A stretch of 64,000 nt of DNA, from contig LSSN01001147.1 in the NCBI GenBank assembly GCA_001970855.1, positions 1 to 64,000 on the forward strand. Reading direction: 5' to 3'. This document shows, piece by piece, positions 10,854-24,200 of the stretch. Origin of the DNA: Smittium culicis. Lineage: Eukaryota > Kickxellomycota > Harpellomycetes > Harpellales > Legeriomycetaceae. Under the pieces are notes generated by a model, which saw only the letters and a program-made list of their open reading frames with translations, ran no database searches and was not told the origin of the DNA. Position 1 is the first letter of the stretch. Each line of letters opens with the position of its first letter. The position numbers and the translations under genes were made by a program.

Positions 10854-13383
10854 TTGAATATCAGAATGAAAGATGGAATTATGAAATTTTATAGACGTTA
10901 ATAATTTGTGATCCATAAGATTTTCTAATAGAGCCTTTCAAGTATGCTATAACGTTTTAAATCCACAAAAATTAGTCAAATTAAGGCTTAATAGATAATC
11001 AAAATCAAAATAGGTATACTTTATTGGCGATATATTGACATTTATCAGATAGAAAGATCATATATAAAGCACTGTAAAATCAAAGTTTCATTTTTTAATT
11101 AGGTTATATTCTTGTAAAATCAAAGCTATATAATTATCCTTTCCAATGGTATTATTGCGAAAGATTAAGGCTGTGTAGAATAACTAGGATTTCTAATAAA
11201 TATTGAGAAAGTGAGAGTTAATAGCACTTGCATATTTAAAAGATAAATTCGCGGAAATTTAGTTTGTCAAGAAGATGACAGTAATCGAGAGTTTACAGGT
11301 ACTGTAATTTATCAGGTGGCTAATAATCATTGGAAAAATATAATATAAATCTTTGTATATCTTTTTTATGAGCTTTTTTGATTGAAAATTATAAGATTGC
11401 TAATGAATCTTTCAGCTATATTGATAACGGATATATATTGGCTAATTCCTTGGTCGCCGAAATATTTACCAATAAGTAATTCTTATTTGAAAAATAAAAC
11501 TTACATTTGATTTTAAATTTAGATATAAATATTATCATATGCATTAGATAGCTTAACTAACTCACCCCCCAATAATTTATTTGAATTAAAATGGCTTATG
11601 TTAAAAAATCGTCACCATCAGATATTGATATTCAAAATACAAACTATTAGTAAATTAAAAGCCATTTTATAAATCATTATGCAAAAATCATTTTTATTTT
11701 TTGCGCTATAAATGTTTATAATTTTTTTTTTTTTTAAAAAAATTCATGCCCTACGAATTAAATGAAGCAGGAAGATGAAAATTATAATGGATATTTTATA
11801 AACTCGTAGTGAAAAAATTTCAGAATAATAGAAATCAACTTTTTTAAATATATTTAAAGTAAAAGATTTTTTTTTTGCCCTTTATACTCATTATAAAAGT
11901 ATAAGTACGTGATATCGAGTTAGCGATTGCACTTTGAAAATTATAAATCTTCATAGAAATTCCTTCACAGAATTCAAGTGTAAATTAATGCTATTTTAAG
12001 TAAAATTCTTGTAATTAATGCTAAATTCTAGCTAATTTTAGCCCTAAACATAGATTTTTTTTATCAGAAAATTTTAATTATTGATTCTTACAAGCCAAAT
12101 GAATAAGCCAGTCTTCCAGTAAGCTTTAGTGCACGAATAAGTGCCGTTTTCATTTTTAGCATAAATGAGGGCATAGATTGAATTTTTTTTAGATAAAAAT
12201 TATGTATCTGCTCAATTGTACATATATTTTGAGAATATTCCGCTCAAATACTTTGCATATTTGTACTCGCTATTATGCTCAACATTCCGTGCTTTATATT
12301 ATTTTTATTAGTCCAATAGACACAATTGATGGAATTAAGCTTTTGCCCTTTACTTTAGCGTCCATTAAATATTTAAATTTGTATTGGACCGCGAAAAATA
12401 ACGATTCTCACTGTTGTATGGTTTATTAATGGATATCGCCGCTTTACATTATGCGATTTTTTGTTTGCTAATGCTCAGCATATCTTTATAAGAAATTCAA
12501 ATTCAAAAGGTTAAAATAATAATGCGAAAACGCTTTTTATACTAGTTGTTGTGTTTTTTACATATATGCAAAGGTACTTGAATAAAAATATCTCTAATTA
12601 GAAAAAAATTCTTTGTACGTAAACTAGCATTGGGGTATTAATTAGAGGAAAACATAAAAGAGCAAATTAAAAAAGTTCGCATATTCGGATTTCAGCAATA
12701 AGCTATTCTCTATTTATTTACTTGTTTTGCGGATAAAGAAATCGTGCTTTTTTATATAGCATCAATATTTTTATAATGTTGTAAATACATTTGTTTTCGT
12801 TTGGCAGATATACTCACATATTTGCATAAGAGATTCTTTTTAAATGAAAAAAGAGTTAATCATAATTGCCTGTAAAGAGAAGCCTGATAAAGTAAATACC
12901 CAAATATACAAGTTTATCAACAAAATGCAAGGCTTTTAAATGCCTTTTTATTTCTTCGCTATAGTTAATTTATTTAAATTATTAATATTTAGTAATGGAT
13001 TTTCAATTTATAAACTTACTGATTTTTAATACCATTCTTTTATTCCAACTTGACGCTTTCCTTATATTTTCCTGTTATCTTTTTTAAAATAAATTTCAAA
13101 TATCAGCCTTTTAATTTATCAAGATTTCTAATATTCGATTAAAACCTTTTAACATAGAATCTCATATTTTCACTAATATTCCTTAAAAAAAAAGGTCTTA
13201 TTGATATAAATTGACATAACCTTCTAATTTTGTTAAGATTCCCAGTTATATTTTATTTTTTTAAAAAAGAGTAAAGATATATGAAAATAATAATTCAATT
13301 TATCCTTCATAATTTCATTCAGATTAATATTAACCTAAGAGTCTATTATTATTTTTAGTATTAAATATTAATTAAACTAAAAT

Positions 13384-15443
13384 ATGGATATGCGTAAGGA
13401 GGTGGACAGCTTTAGCATCAGCGTTCCAGAAAACACCGCCTTGATAAACGATGAAAACATGGAATTAACTCACGAAAGCAGCACTGATAGCAGAACTGCT
13501 GTAAATAAAATAAATACTGAAGAAAAAACCAACCCCTTGAAAAGACAATTTCCTAGTGAAGATAACAGTTCTAAAATCAAAATTATCAATAGTAAAATTT
13601 ACTCAAAAATGAGAATAGATAATGAGCGTATAATGAGCAATAAAAAAAAAGTCAATGTAAATTTTAATTCAAGAGTACACGGCTTTAGTAAGAATAAGAA
13701 TGGGTTTTTAACAATAAACTCAAAAATAAACGCCGAAGAGCCTAGAAAAAGAAATGCCTGCAATTATTTTCAAAAAAAAGTTAAGCAGGAAAATAGTATA
13801 ACACAGTGCTGCGGAATTAATTATATAAAGATGGATATAAGCTGTTTAAAAAGATATATACAAGACCCGCCACCTATAAATAGGATTTCGTTGAGAGAAT
13901 TAAGTATAACAAGAATTTTACAAAATCCAAGACTAAGACACGAGGTTGTTTTTGAAGAGAATCTGGAATTTAGGCCAAATTCTCTATTTCAGCTTGCAAA
14001 ATATAAGAACGAAAAAACTAGAATGTACTGGAAAGGAATACATTTTGAATTAGATAACTATGGTTTGCAAAACCATAGCTCGGATATCGAAAGCTTTGCA
14101 TTTATAATATTAAACCAGGATAAAATAAAGAGGATCTTATCTTTCATTATTGAAATTAAATATATTTTACTTGAAATGTCTGCAGATTCAGAATTACTTT
14201 CCGACATTGAACCTTTAATAAAAAGTAGCATTGATGAAGAATACTATCTTAATCTCTTAAGTACATGTAGTTTTGAATTCTCAGCGCCAGTAAACGCTAT
14301 TTTTGACATCCTTTATAAAATCAATAATAGATTGAATCTAGGTTTAAGCAAATACATCGAGACGATAGAATCTTCAATAAATATACTTCAATACTCTGAT
14401 ATATTTTTTAAAACCTTCAATTTACTTGAACAGATAAAAATAGTAAAAATTTAATACCTATTTTTATCATTTTTTAAATTTATAAAAGGATCCTATTTTA
14501 AAACTTTTATAATTAATTAATTTGATTTTAATTATAGGGTATAGCCAATTGTAATATCGATTTTTACCGAAATTATATGATTTCAACAGCTACAAGCTTC
14601 GAATACACATACTTTGAATCCCAAGTTAAAAAGAAGTACTTAAGTACATCATTAGTCGAGAAGTGGTGGGAGGAAACCAAATCAAAGTACAAAGGCGATT
14701 TTATTTACTCCAAAGAAATATTTAATTATGGGTTTTTAAAATTATTACTATCTAATAGCGATTTTAGATCTTATCCAGAAACATTCCATTTGGATGAACT
14801 AAGAATTTCAAATATAAAAAAAAGTTTGGAAAGAGTGTCAATAGTTTATTTGCTTTATTTAGGAAGCTCGAGATACTTTTATCAAAGTAAAGAAAAATTA
14901 TTTGAGTCTAAATTTCCATATAACGACTTTATACTTGAGGTTGAATCATTTCATCTTTCGTTTATTGATTTACTGAATTCTAAGAAAAAAGTAGATGACA
15001 GCAATGATATTCTATACAAAGATGAATCATATGCTGGAATTATTCCGCACGTATTTTTAGGAGTTTTACAAATATACAAAAGGTTTAAAAATGCCAATGC
15101 TATAAATAATGACAACCACAATAGTAATGAGGAATTGGTTCGGGATTTACCTGAATTGGAACCACTAAAAAATTATCTGATGAATATATCTTGCAACAAA
15201 ACCCCCGTTTTTGATTTTAAAAAAATGATCAATACAAGAATATTTGAATACATTTACTCCAAGACAGGGAATTTAAGATCTTCATACTCACAAGAAAAAG
15301 AAAATAAATGTAACATACTTCAAAATGATACCAAAAAATGTATGATTAAAGATTCATTTGCAAGAAAACTTGATTCAGTGTCAGAAAAGCTAAAACTTAT
15401 TATGAACCACCACTATAGCGTTTATTCTTCAATCTATAAATAA
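13384..15443 (+). CDS. Sok1/TCP11 family protein
   Basis: TCP11 family proteins include yeast Sok1, a high-copy suppressor of loss of protein kinase A; the molecular activity is not well defined. The model joins 13384-14442 and 14538-15443 (intron GTAAAA..ATAG, phase 0) into 654 residues. The first 150 residues are basic, low-complexity and probably disordered. Residues about 162-200 carry the family signature: PPPINRISLRELSI, then ILQNPRLRHEVVF, then LEFRPNS. The splice junction restores a second family block, IANCNIDFYRNYMIS followed by AVEFE-like ATSFEYTYFE, which matches the conserved helix after the TCP11 core. The rest is helical. The first exon would otherwise stop at 14452, inside the intron. 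No neighbouring gene is functionally linked. Confidence 0.85.
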
Positions 15444-17875
15444 TAACATTTCTTGATATTTTGATATTTAATCTGTATAATAAAGTTGGAAAAAATTTAT
15501 TAATCTATATTAAACTAATTTTTCTGCATAACCTCCACCAAGACCAAAAATATCTTGAAATACTAGAGATTGTAGTTGTGCATAAACTATCAGTCGTCAT
15601 ATTTAAATAAAGTAATATATAAAAATCAAACCAAAAACTAATTATGCTTAAAAAAAGAGAATGATTGAGATAAAATTTAATTAATACCTTATAATGGCCA
15701 TATAATATTCGTTTTATTAAAACTTTTCAAATATTAATTTAATCAATTTTTGAGTAAAAAAATTATAATACATAAATAGCCGAATCAAACCTGAAACCCA
15801 TAAAGAGGATTAACAAAGATATATTGATAATCTAAATATCTGGAATTATAGAATATTTAGATCTACTAGAAAGGTCACAATCAATTCTTTTTATTTTATT
15901 TTCGAAAAAAATCTAATCAAGTAGGTAATAATATATACAGGAATTAAAATACATTACTAAAATTTCAAACCGTATATGTTATAAAAAAATTACATTAGTT
16001 GTAATACATTTCTGGAATTTTTAGTTTATTCTTACTTTTTTTAAAAAGGATGTCTATATATTATTAAATGCCATATACCAGTTTAATAGAAGAACTTGCA
16101 AGAAAAGAAACAGGAGTTTTATCTGTGGTTTAAATTATAATTTATTGCAATGATGAATATGCAGTAACCAATTTAAATTTAACCGGTTTATATTCATATT
16201 TGATCCTGATCAATAACAAGAATTTTTAATTTGCTTTTACTTTATAATTGAACTCTTATGGAGGTAAAAGTTTATGCAAACAAAAAAAAAACTGCAATTG
16301 TTATTAAAATCAATCAATAGCCTTTCAGATGATTGCAAAAGATTAATTTTCAAAATTTAGCATCGAATTGCTGATTAATAAATTCACAAAAAATGTATGT
16401 TGACAGCTTATTGCATGTTTAATTACAGTATTAACAAATATTTTAAATTTAAATATCTAAATTTGAGCGATATTTTACAAGTAATTGGTAATATTTAATA
16501 TGTTTTGGTTATTTTAGTATGTTTAAATATATTTACAACATAAAAAGATATAATTTTCAATCTAAAGTTAACTTGATAAATTTAAACTTTAAATACGAGA
16601 GTTCTTATTAGAATTAGAGCATTCTTTTTAGGAAATTTTATTTGATAGTATTAACTATACAAAAATTCAATCAAAATGAATTAAACTATAATTAATTAAA
16701 TATGTTACAAAAAAAAAATCTGTCAAGTTATTTGAAAAATAATAAAAAAAAGCTCCGCTACCTCGAATTAATCTCAAATATTGGTTATTTAATTATAAAA
16801 GCGCTCAATTTTGTATTTTCAGAAATAAGCTATTTTTTATTTATTTTTTTTTAGTTGACGAAAGTTTATTAAACACGTTTTAAAGGATGTTAAAAGCTTG
16901 TAAAAGATATCTTAAAAGTAGAGTAAATTATTAATGATCCGAATCCTTTCCATTTTTCTAGCAGCTCGGTACTCACTAGTAATTTGTTAAAGAATGAATC
17001 TTGAATTTTTCTCAAATAAAACTAATAAAAATAATTTTATTAATTTAGCTTTTATTATACGTTATAAATAAAACGTATTATTTTTTCAAATATTAAAAAT
17101 TTCGGCATTAATTATTAAGAATGTAATATACTAGTATTTAGTCATGTTTAATTTAAATTATATTAAATTTAGAATACCAAAATGTGGATTTTTTTTTACT
17201 TAGAGGAAACAATATTAAATTCAATTTTAACTTTTTTTGTTTGATGAAATAATCTAGCAAGAAATATTTTCCTCTAGATCATCTGGAAAATTACACGAGT
17301 TTATAATTCTGATAGTATTATTTTTTTTTACCTTGTAAAAGATCATTTTCCAAATGATTTAGAGTCGCACTACTTAATTTTTTTTTATTTGTAATATACC
17401 AGAAATGTTTATATAAATGTAATGTAGAATTTTTGGATATTCAATATCAACCAAAGCGCATTGTTTTGCTAAAAACTGTTATTTAAATGATATTTTAGAT
17501 AATTATTCGATTATATACTATGAAGAAGGTAACAGGTTGAGTAGAAGAATCTAGTGTAATTTTAATATTTCTTGAATTTGAAGTAGTAAGTATTACGTTT
17601 AGCCGAATCTTTTCAACATTAGCTCTTCTAGATAAGAAACGATTAAAATTGGGAGTTAATAAAGTAATCAGGAATCTTGTTTATCTGAAATAACATATCG
17701 TTTAAATCCTAATTGTTTATTGGCTAGCTGAAGATATTTTTTGAGTATTCGAATCTTTATCCAATAATCAAAAGAAATGTATAAAGTCTATTTAAAAAAG
17801 TTTATAATTTGATTTAAATAACTTTTTTTGCTAAGGCCTTATTAAACATACACGCTTAATAAAACTTGAAAGAAA
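15444..17875. other. Intergenic region between the Sok1-like and release-factor genes
   Basis: About 2.4 kb of AT-rich sequence with many stop codons in all frames and poly(A)/poly(T) tracts. I see no open frame, RNA gene or repeat copy in it. It must contain the 3' end of the upstream transcript and the promoter of the downstream one, but no specific site can be named. Confidence 0.55.
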
Positions 17876-20029
17876 ATGTCTATATCGAGAAATTCAAAAA
17901 TGTTTAATCTAAGTATGCTAGGCTTCAAAAATTTACTTAATATCCAGAAAAAGCGAAGTTATTCCTCGATAAAAATAAAAGCAGAAGGTAATAATCTCTG
18001 ATATAGAAATCTACAAAATAAATTGTGAAAATTTTAGCTATTTTAAAGAGTTGCTATTCTTTTAATTACAGAAATTTTAAGCAATGCCTACAAATCTCAA
18101 ATATCGCCGAGCATTAATAAAAAACTTATAGAAATAAATTCAAAAAACGACATTCTTTACGAAAAACTGTTAAAAAGCGTTAGTATAGCTCATCTACCTT
18201 AATAAATTTATGTAATTGCTTATGTTTTCGAATTTTCTGTTCAAAATAGTCAGAGTCCCTATCTCCGAATGAATTAGCAAAATTGAGCAAGGAACTAGCT
18301 TCAGTTCAAGACATTGCTAAATACTACAGGGATTTTATTCAAGATAAAAAGGTATAAGTTTTTTTTATTAACCAAATAATTTTAGTTTAAGGTTTATTTA
18401 TAATATGCATTCAAGTAATTTTTCATAGAATTGATTTTAAACTCTAATTCATTTTTGCATAAAGCAACTTTAAATTGATTAAAATTTCTATCTTCATTAT
18501 TTTAAAGAACAATTTATTTAAACCATGCAACTTTCACTATTAAAAATCTTTTTTTTCTTATATCATTGAAAACAACTTTCTTTTTATTTATAATACACTT
18601 CGTTTTTACGCTTATATTACATAGGAATTAGAAGATCTGGTAGAGTTATATAATGATGAACAGCCTGAAATGAGAGATCTTATTCAAGAAGATATGGATG
18701 AAGTTGTAGATCGAATAATAAGCACTGAAAACGACTTGATAAAAGAGCTAATACCTAAAGATTCTGTCGACGAAAACGATGTTATATTAGAAATTCGCGC
18801 AGGTACAAATGATTAAAACTTTTTTGATTTTTGCTTTCTTATATAAAATATTTTGACTGTTTCTCAATTTTATTTTGTTCCAATAGGAACTGGTGGCAGC
18901 GAAGCTTCTCTTTTTGCTGGAGAAATTCTTGAGATGTATAAAAAATACTGCCTTTTGCATCGTTGGAAGTTGATCCCTCTATCTTCTGTCGAAGAAAACG
19001 GGATGGTTAGAGTAAGAATATTTACAATAACACTAATATAAATAAATTTTCTTTTCTTTGTATTTATTCCTCTCGCATTTTTTCTTTTGAGATTTTACCT
19101 ATCTGTCTAATCAATTTTTAAATAAGCTTCTTTTTTATACAAAATTTTGATTGAATAGGAAGCTGTTGTTGAAGTATCGGGTAAAGAGCTAACTTTTTTT
19201 TTTTCCTCCAAGCTGGATTATTTAACTATCTAATATCCAATACCTAAATGTGTATAATTCTATAGGAGTAGGAGTTTTTGGTAAGCTTAGATTCGAATCT
19301 GGTGTTCATAGGTAAAGACTTTTTTTTACAAACCTCATAAACTAGAATATACATCTTTGAAAGTTCCTTTTATTGATTTTAATAATTATAAATCTATTTC
19401 TGCAGATATTTTTTTCAAGAATTTCTAAACTTTAATTTGGTCAATGATATCTTACTTGATATCTTTATCTTTTTTTTTTTTTTAATTAAACATTTAGGGT
19501 GCAACGAGTTCCAGTAACAGAAAACCAAGGTAGAATACACACAAGCACAGTAACAGTAGCTGTGTTGCCGCAAGTTACAAGCGTTGAGATAGATCTTAAA
19601 CCTAGTGACATAAAAATGGATTCGTACCGGGCGTCAGGAAAGGGAGGCCAGAACGTGAACACGACGGACAGCGCGGTGCGGCTGACACACATTCCAAGCG
19701 GGATAGTTGTAGAGAACCAGGAGGAGCGGTCACAGCTGCGCAACAAGGAGAAAGCGATGAAGATTCTGATGGCGAAGCTGTACGAGCAGGAGCAGAAGAA
19801 GATCCAAGTTCAGCGGCGCGAGGCGCGTAACTCGCTGATCGGGACAGGCGACCGGTCGGAAAAGTGTCGGACGTACAATTTTGCGCAGAACCGTGTGACG
19901 GACCACAGGATCAACAAAAGCATATACAATATTGGAGGAGTCATGTCTGGAAACCTGATCGACGAGTTCATTGACCTCTTGCGCATGGAATATGACTTGG
20001 ACCAGCTATCTAGGTTCGTTCAATCATAA
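17876..20029 (+). CDS. MRF1: Mitochondrial class I peptide chain release factor (mtRF1/RF1 type)
   Basis: It releases the finished chain at UAA/UAG codons on mitochondrial ribosomes. The exons are 17876-17987, 18072-18178, 18250-18351, 18625-18802, 18887-19011, 19159-19180, 19266-19311 and 19498-20029, giving exactly 407 residues. The N terminus is basic with an RSYSS-type matrix-cleavage site near residue 30, as expected for mitochondrial import. The helical domain 1 follows. The stop-codon-reading PxT motif is PVT at about 236-238 within [16 protein letters not shown], and the peptidyl-transferase GGQ motif is at about 280-282 within [17 protein letters not shown]. Two exons are tiny (22 and 46 bases). 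The donor at 18179 is GTTAGT. From about 19620 to 19930 codon use switches abruptly from AT-ending to GC-ending codons, unlike the earlier exons and most of the window. The protein is otherwise an ordinary RF1 and the identification is secure. Confidence 0.95.
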
Positions 20030-21252
20030 TGCAATTTCAGAGGAGTTGCGGTCCTATCTTTAATATTAAATTTTGCATTGCTAATAAATTTATAAAAATG
20101 AAAAGTTTCTTTCGCGTACCTTGATTTTTTACTTGCAAAAAAAAAAAACATTGTGCTAATCAACTTTCATTCAAGTATTTTCAATAAAAATCTACATTGT
20201 AAAAGTTTGTGAGCATATAAACTTATACCAAGAGGATACTTGCGTTTATAATCAGCTAATTTTGATTTGATTTGGTTAATTTATTTTTTTGGTGCTTGTA
20301 TTGTTTATATATCTAAGAATAGATAATACTTTTCTGCGTTTTGAAAAAAAAAAAAAAATTTTCTTTTTTTTTTTTTTACAAGAAACTAAAAGTAAAATTA
20401 CCTAAAAACGAATATAGATGCAAAATAATCTTTCCAACACCTCGTCCTAATTTATTTTGCCTCTCAGTCTCTTGATTAAACAGGACCATAAAAAAAAAGG
20501 GGGGGGATATTAGATCTTAGGTCCCATTTTGGTAGGGATGGAGGAATAGCGAAAAAATTTCAATATATATGTATTTTTTTTTTTGGAACTTTTTCTCAAT
20601 ACCAAAGAGCTCACCTTTGGCACATGTTCATCTCGTATCAGGAAAGATTTTATAGTTCAGACATGCTATTTTCTCTTCTTGAACTTTACTTGTTTTAATA
20701 TTCGCTGCGCCGTTTACACTAAATGGCCTAATCTGAAATTTCCAAGTCTATAATACACAAATGAGATTATATCGAGTAGTTGAGCTTTTCCTTCTAAACT
20801 AAAATTATATATCATCATTGCTTCTTTAGTTCGATTCTATTAGGAAATATTATCAAACGATTTATCAGATGCAGCTAATTAGCTTGTCTTAAACTCAATT
20901 GCAAATAAAAATTACCAGTTAAATGAGTTAAGGCACTATAAAGAATCCGCAATATATATTTAAATAGTCATTGACTATTCTAGTAGCCAACAATGGATAA
21001 GATGTAGCAAAATGTTTAATAGCTTGATAATACAAATAACATTATGAAGGAGATGAGGACGAAAATTTTAAGATAAAGAAAACTGCTACTGATTACATAA
21101 GACATTTAATGAATAAAAATAAGTAAGAGTAGGTAAATACATTATAAAGTAAAAAGGAAAAATAAATCTGGGGGATGAACAAATTATACAACTAAATTAA
21201 TTTGAAGGTGAAAAATATACAAGTAAAATTTAGGGCGAGGGAGTCGAAAAGA
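20030..21252. other. Convergent intergenic region
   Basis: It lies between the 3' ends of the release-factor gene (+) and the kinase gene (-). It contains several long A or T runs (for example near 20340-20380) and an isolated run of eight G next to an A-run near 20495-20510. No open frame, RNA gene or recognised repeat was found. Confidence 0.55.
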
Positions 21253-24200
21253 TTAGGAGTCTTGGCTATTTAGAACATTTGATAGAACAGAAAAATCAAA
21301 TTTTCCGCAGTCGTCGATTAAGTGTTTATATTCATCATCTGCATATACTCTATTTAAACCAAGAATTACTATTTTTCCGGACTCTCCAATTAGCACAGGT
21401 ATCGAAGCAACGATAACTATTCCAAAACATTAATAAAATATATGTTAGAAATTAGTAAAATAATATTTCTGACGAATAAAAATTATTGTATAATTAAAAA
21501 TGGAAAATATGTATCGCTTACGTTTAATTGTTGAATTGGGCAAAAAATCCAGATTATATTTCTCATTTTCAAATCGAATCAATGACAAACTGGAAAATAT
21601 TGTTGAAGCATGAAATATTGCATTATCAAACTTCTCTTGATACTTATTACCTACCATATAAGATGATTGCAGGTTTATGTAGCATCTGAATATAAACTCT
21701 AAGGAAATATGAATTTCTTTAGAGATAGCAAGTCTATATAAACGGATATTTGAAGGAAGGGCAAGAAAAGTCTAGGAAAGCATAAGATTAAGATTAAGAC
21801 TAAATTGAAAAATGATATTAAAAAAACCTAAATTATTAATAAAAAATAGTTGAAAAGATACCTCAGGTTTATAAATCGAATAGCAAACTTCAAGCTGTGC
21901 AAAAAATAAAAAAGTCCAACCGGAGTTAGATCCGGAGTGTTTTGAGTTCAAGTAAGAGGTAGTGATATGTATAGAAGATAAAAGATATTCGGGTCCTCCA
22001 GCAGATAAAAATAATCCAATCAAGTTAAAATCTTGTGAATTTAGAATCTGTAAAACAAAGAAAAGAATGTTTGACTTTAATTTTATCAAGTTACTAGATT
22101 TAGAACCTAGAATCCCGAGAATTCGAGGCAGAATTCCACTATTGACAAGAGATCCTAAGGACTGGTTGAACCGTAGCACAGACTATTCAGAAAAACGATA
22201 GATAGGTTAATAATTAAAATAAAAAGATTAATAAAAATAAGGTGTACAATATGGCAATATGAAAGAACATTTACCAGTAGGATGAGGTCAAACAGGTCAA
22301 AAAATATCTCTGAGTCTGGGTTAATTGAAGATGTAAGCTCTACAAAGGTACATGATACCAAATCTAAATGCGGTTCAATGTCTATATAAGAGTCGTTATT
22401 TAGAGTGTTTGATAAAATGTCAATGTGGGATTTGAAGTTTCTTAAATTGTTTACAACATTCTTCAAATTTAGCAGTAGTTGTATAAATTTATCTGTGTTA
22501 TTTTCAATAACTCGTTGTTCTATGTAAATGATAGTAAAAGGAATCAAGAGTGATAAAAACGGAATGAAGAAATAAAAACATTTATAAATTCAAGTAAAAT
22601 AAAAAAATTAGAATTTACCTGTATCATTATTGTAAGAGTTGTTGTGATATTCGTTATTTAAATGCTAATATTAAAAGACGGTAATTAGAATATAGTCGCA
22701 ATATAATATTGTCATAGACACAGATATAGAAAAATAATTACTTTGTTTCTTTCGTTTCCTTGGAAGGTTTTGCTTTCAAAAAGTAGCTCGTCAAACATAT
22801 CTATAGATGAAATTATAAAAAAAAAATAGAGATTATTTTGGAAATGTATCATGTGAAAAACATTATAAAAAAAAGAGAAATGAAAATACTTACTCTTTTT
22901 TAATATAGAACTGGATGAGCTTCCTTGTGATAGATCTGAAAATGACTAATAATTTGAATATATTCGAAAAAAGATGATTAAAGGTCTAATTTTTTAAATT
23001 AATAATATTAAAAGTAGAAGAGCTCGAAAAATAAAAAAAATGAAAGAGTACTTACGCTATTTACAGCGCTTAGCTTTTTGCTAGCGTTCTTTTTGCCAAT
23101 CGTTTTTAATTTATTTCCGATGGTGTATGATTCGTTAGAGGTTTTTTGATCTTTTGTTAAGGCACTAGAGTTGCTGATAGATTTCTCAAGGCCAAGAAAA
23201 TTGCTTTTTTTTGGGATTTTAAGAATTTTGTTACTTTTTAGATTTTCGTGCCCTGAAAAATCAGCATCATAGTCTTCTTCGTCTATAAAATAATTAGCAA
23301 TTGTATTATAGCGGTTGATTATTTTTAGAAAGAATTATAAAAAAATGTAGAGAGGTATTGTCATTGTAAAATTACTGCTAGATTCAGCAAATGGTACGAG
23401 AATGCTCTTTGTAGAACTTGTTTTTTTTGATTGTATATAATTGCTACGCACTATAAAAGAATATATTTTATATAAATTAGCAAATGGATATTTAAAATTA
23501 ATAAATGAGATGATAGAAGAATTATTTAGCACGTACAACTTGTGGAAGAGCTTGATACAGATAGATTAAAGTTTTTTAAGCGGGTCTAGATAAATAGGAG
23601 ATGAGTAAAAAAAGATAAAAAGGAGGTTATGGTATACAAGTTAAATTTAAAAAAGGCAAAAAAAAATAGAAAGTAGGAAAAAGGAAATACTTTTGGTATA
23701 TCTAAGGAGGTGCATTTTAAAATCCATGGGTGTCGGAGGAGTTGACTAGAAGTACTTCTTTTTCTAGGATCTCTAAGGAAGCAATCTTTCAAGAACGATT
23801 TCAATTCCTAATAGAGGATAAATGGAATATTAATTTTATTTTTTTGCTTAAATCGGCGTATAATAATAACCAAAGTATAAAGACGGTAGAGAAAGTTTTA
23901 ATTTTAATTGTAGTTAAATGATTACAGGTGAAGCGTTTTGCGGTAGAGGGGGGCAATCGTTATTGACCATGTGGAATAAAGCGGAGGGCACAGTCATCTT
24001 CTGGTAAGGCGCTTCTCCAGTAAATAGTTGAATTACAGTACAGCCCAAGCTCCTGAATAGTGAATAAAAAGGTGAGAAAGAGGTATATAAAAAGTAGGGA
24101 AATATAGTAGAAAAATAAAGAAGAAAATAAAGTATAAACCATATATCAGAAGCGCGAGTGGCACCATTCATTGTGATTACTTCAGGAGCTACTGTAAGGT

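Larger units (their letters stand above)
6142..13383. other. Long gene-poor interval rich in small transposons
   Basis: Over 7 kb without a gene I can support. Open frames at 7056-7268 (-) and 12202-12429 (+) are short, AT-driven and unlike known families. The interval holds four copies of the TTAA/CCCTTT small transposon (7918, 8728, 8924, 10659) and a LINE-derived short insertion at 8271-8434. From about 11300 to 13380 I see only AT-rich sequence leading into the promoter of the Sok1-like gene. Confidence 0.6.

Noticed and set aside
12202..12429. 75-codon plus-strand open frame
   Set aside because: Composition follows the AT-rich background, it has no similarity to known families, and no splice partners were seen.
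22155..22547. Open frame starting upstream at 22547 as a separate gene
   Set aside because: It is a central exon of the septation kinase (22519-22275) with intron read-through at both ends.
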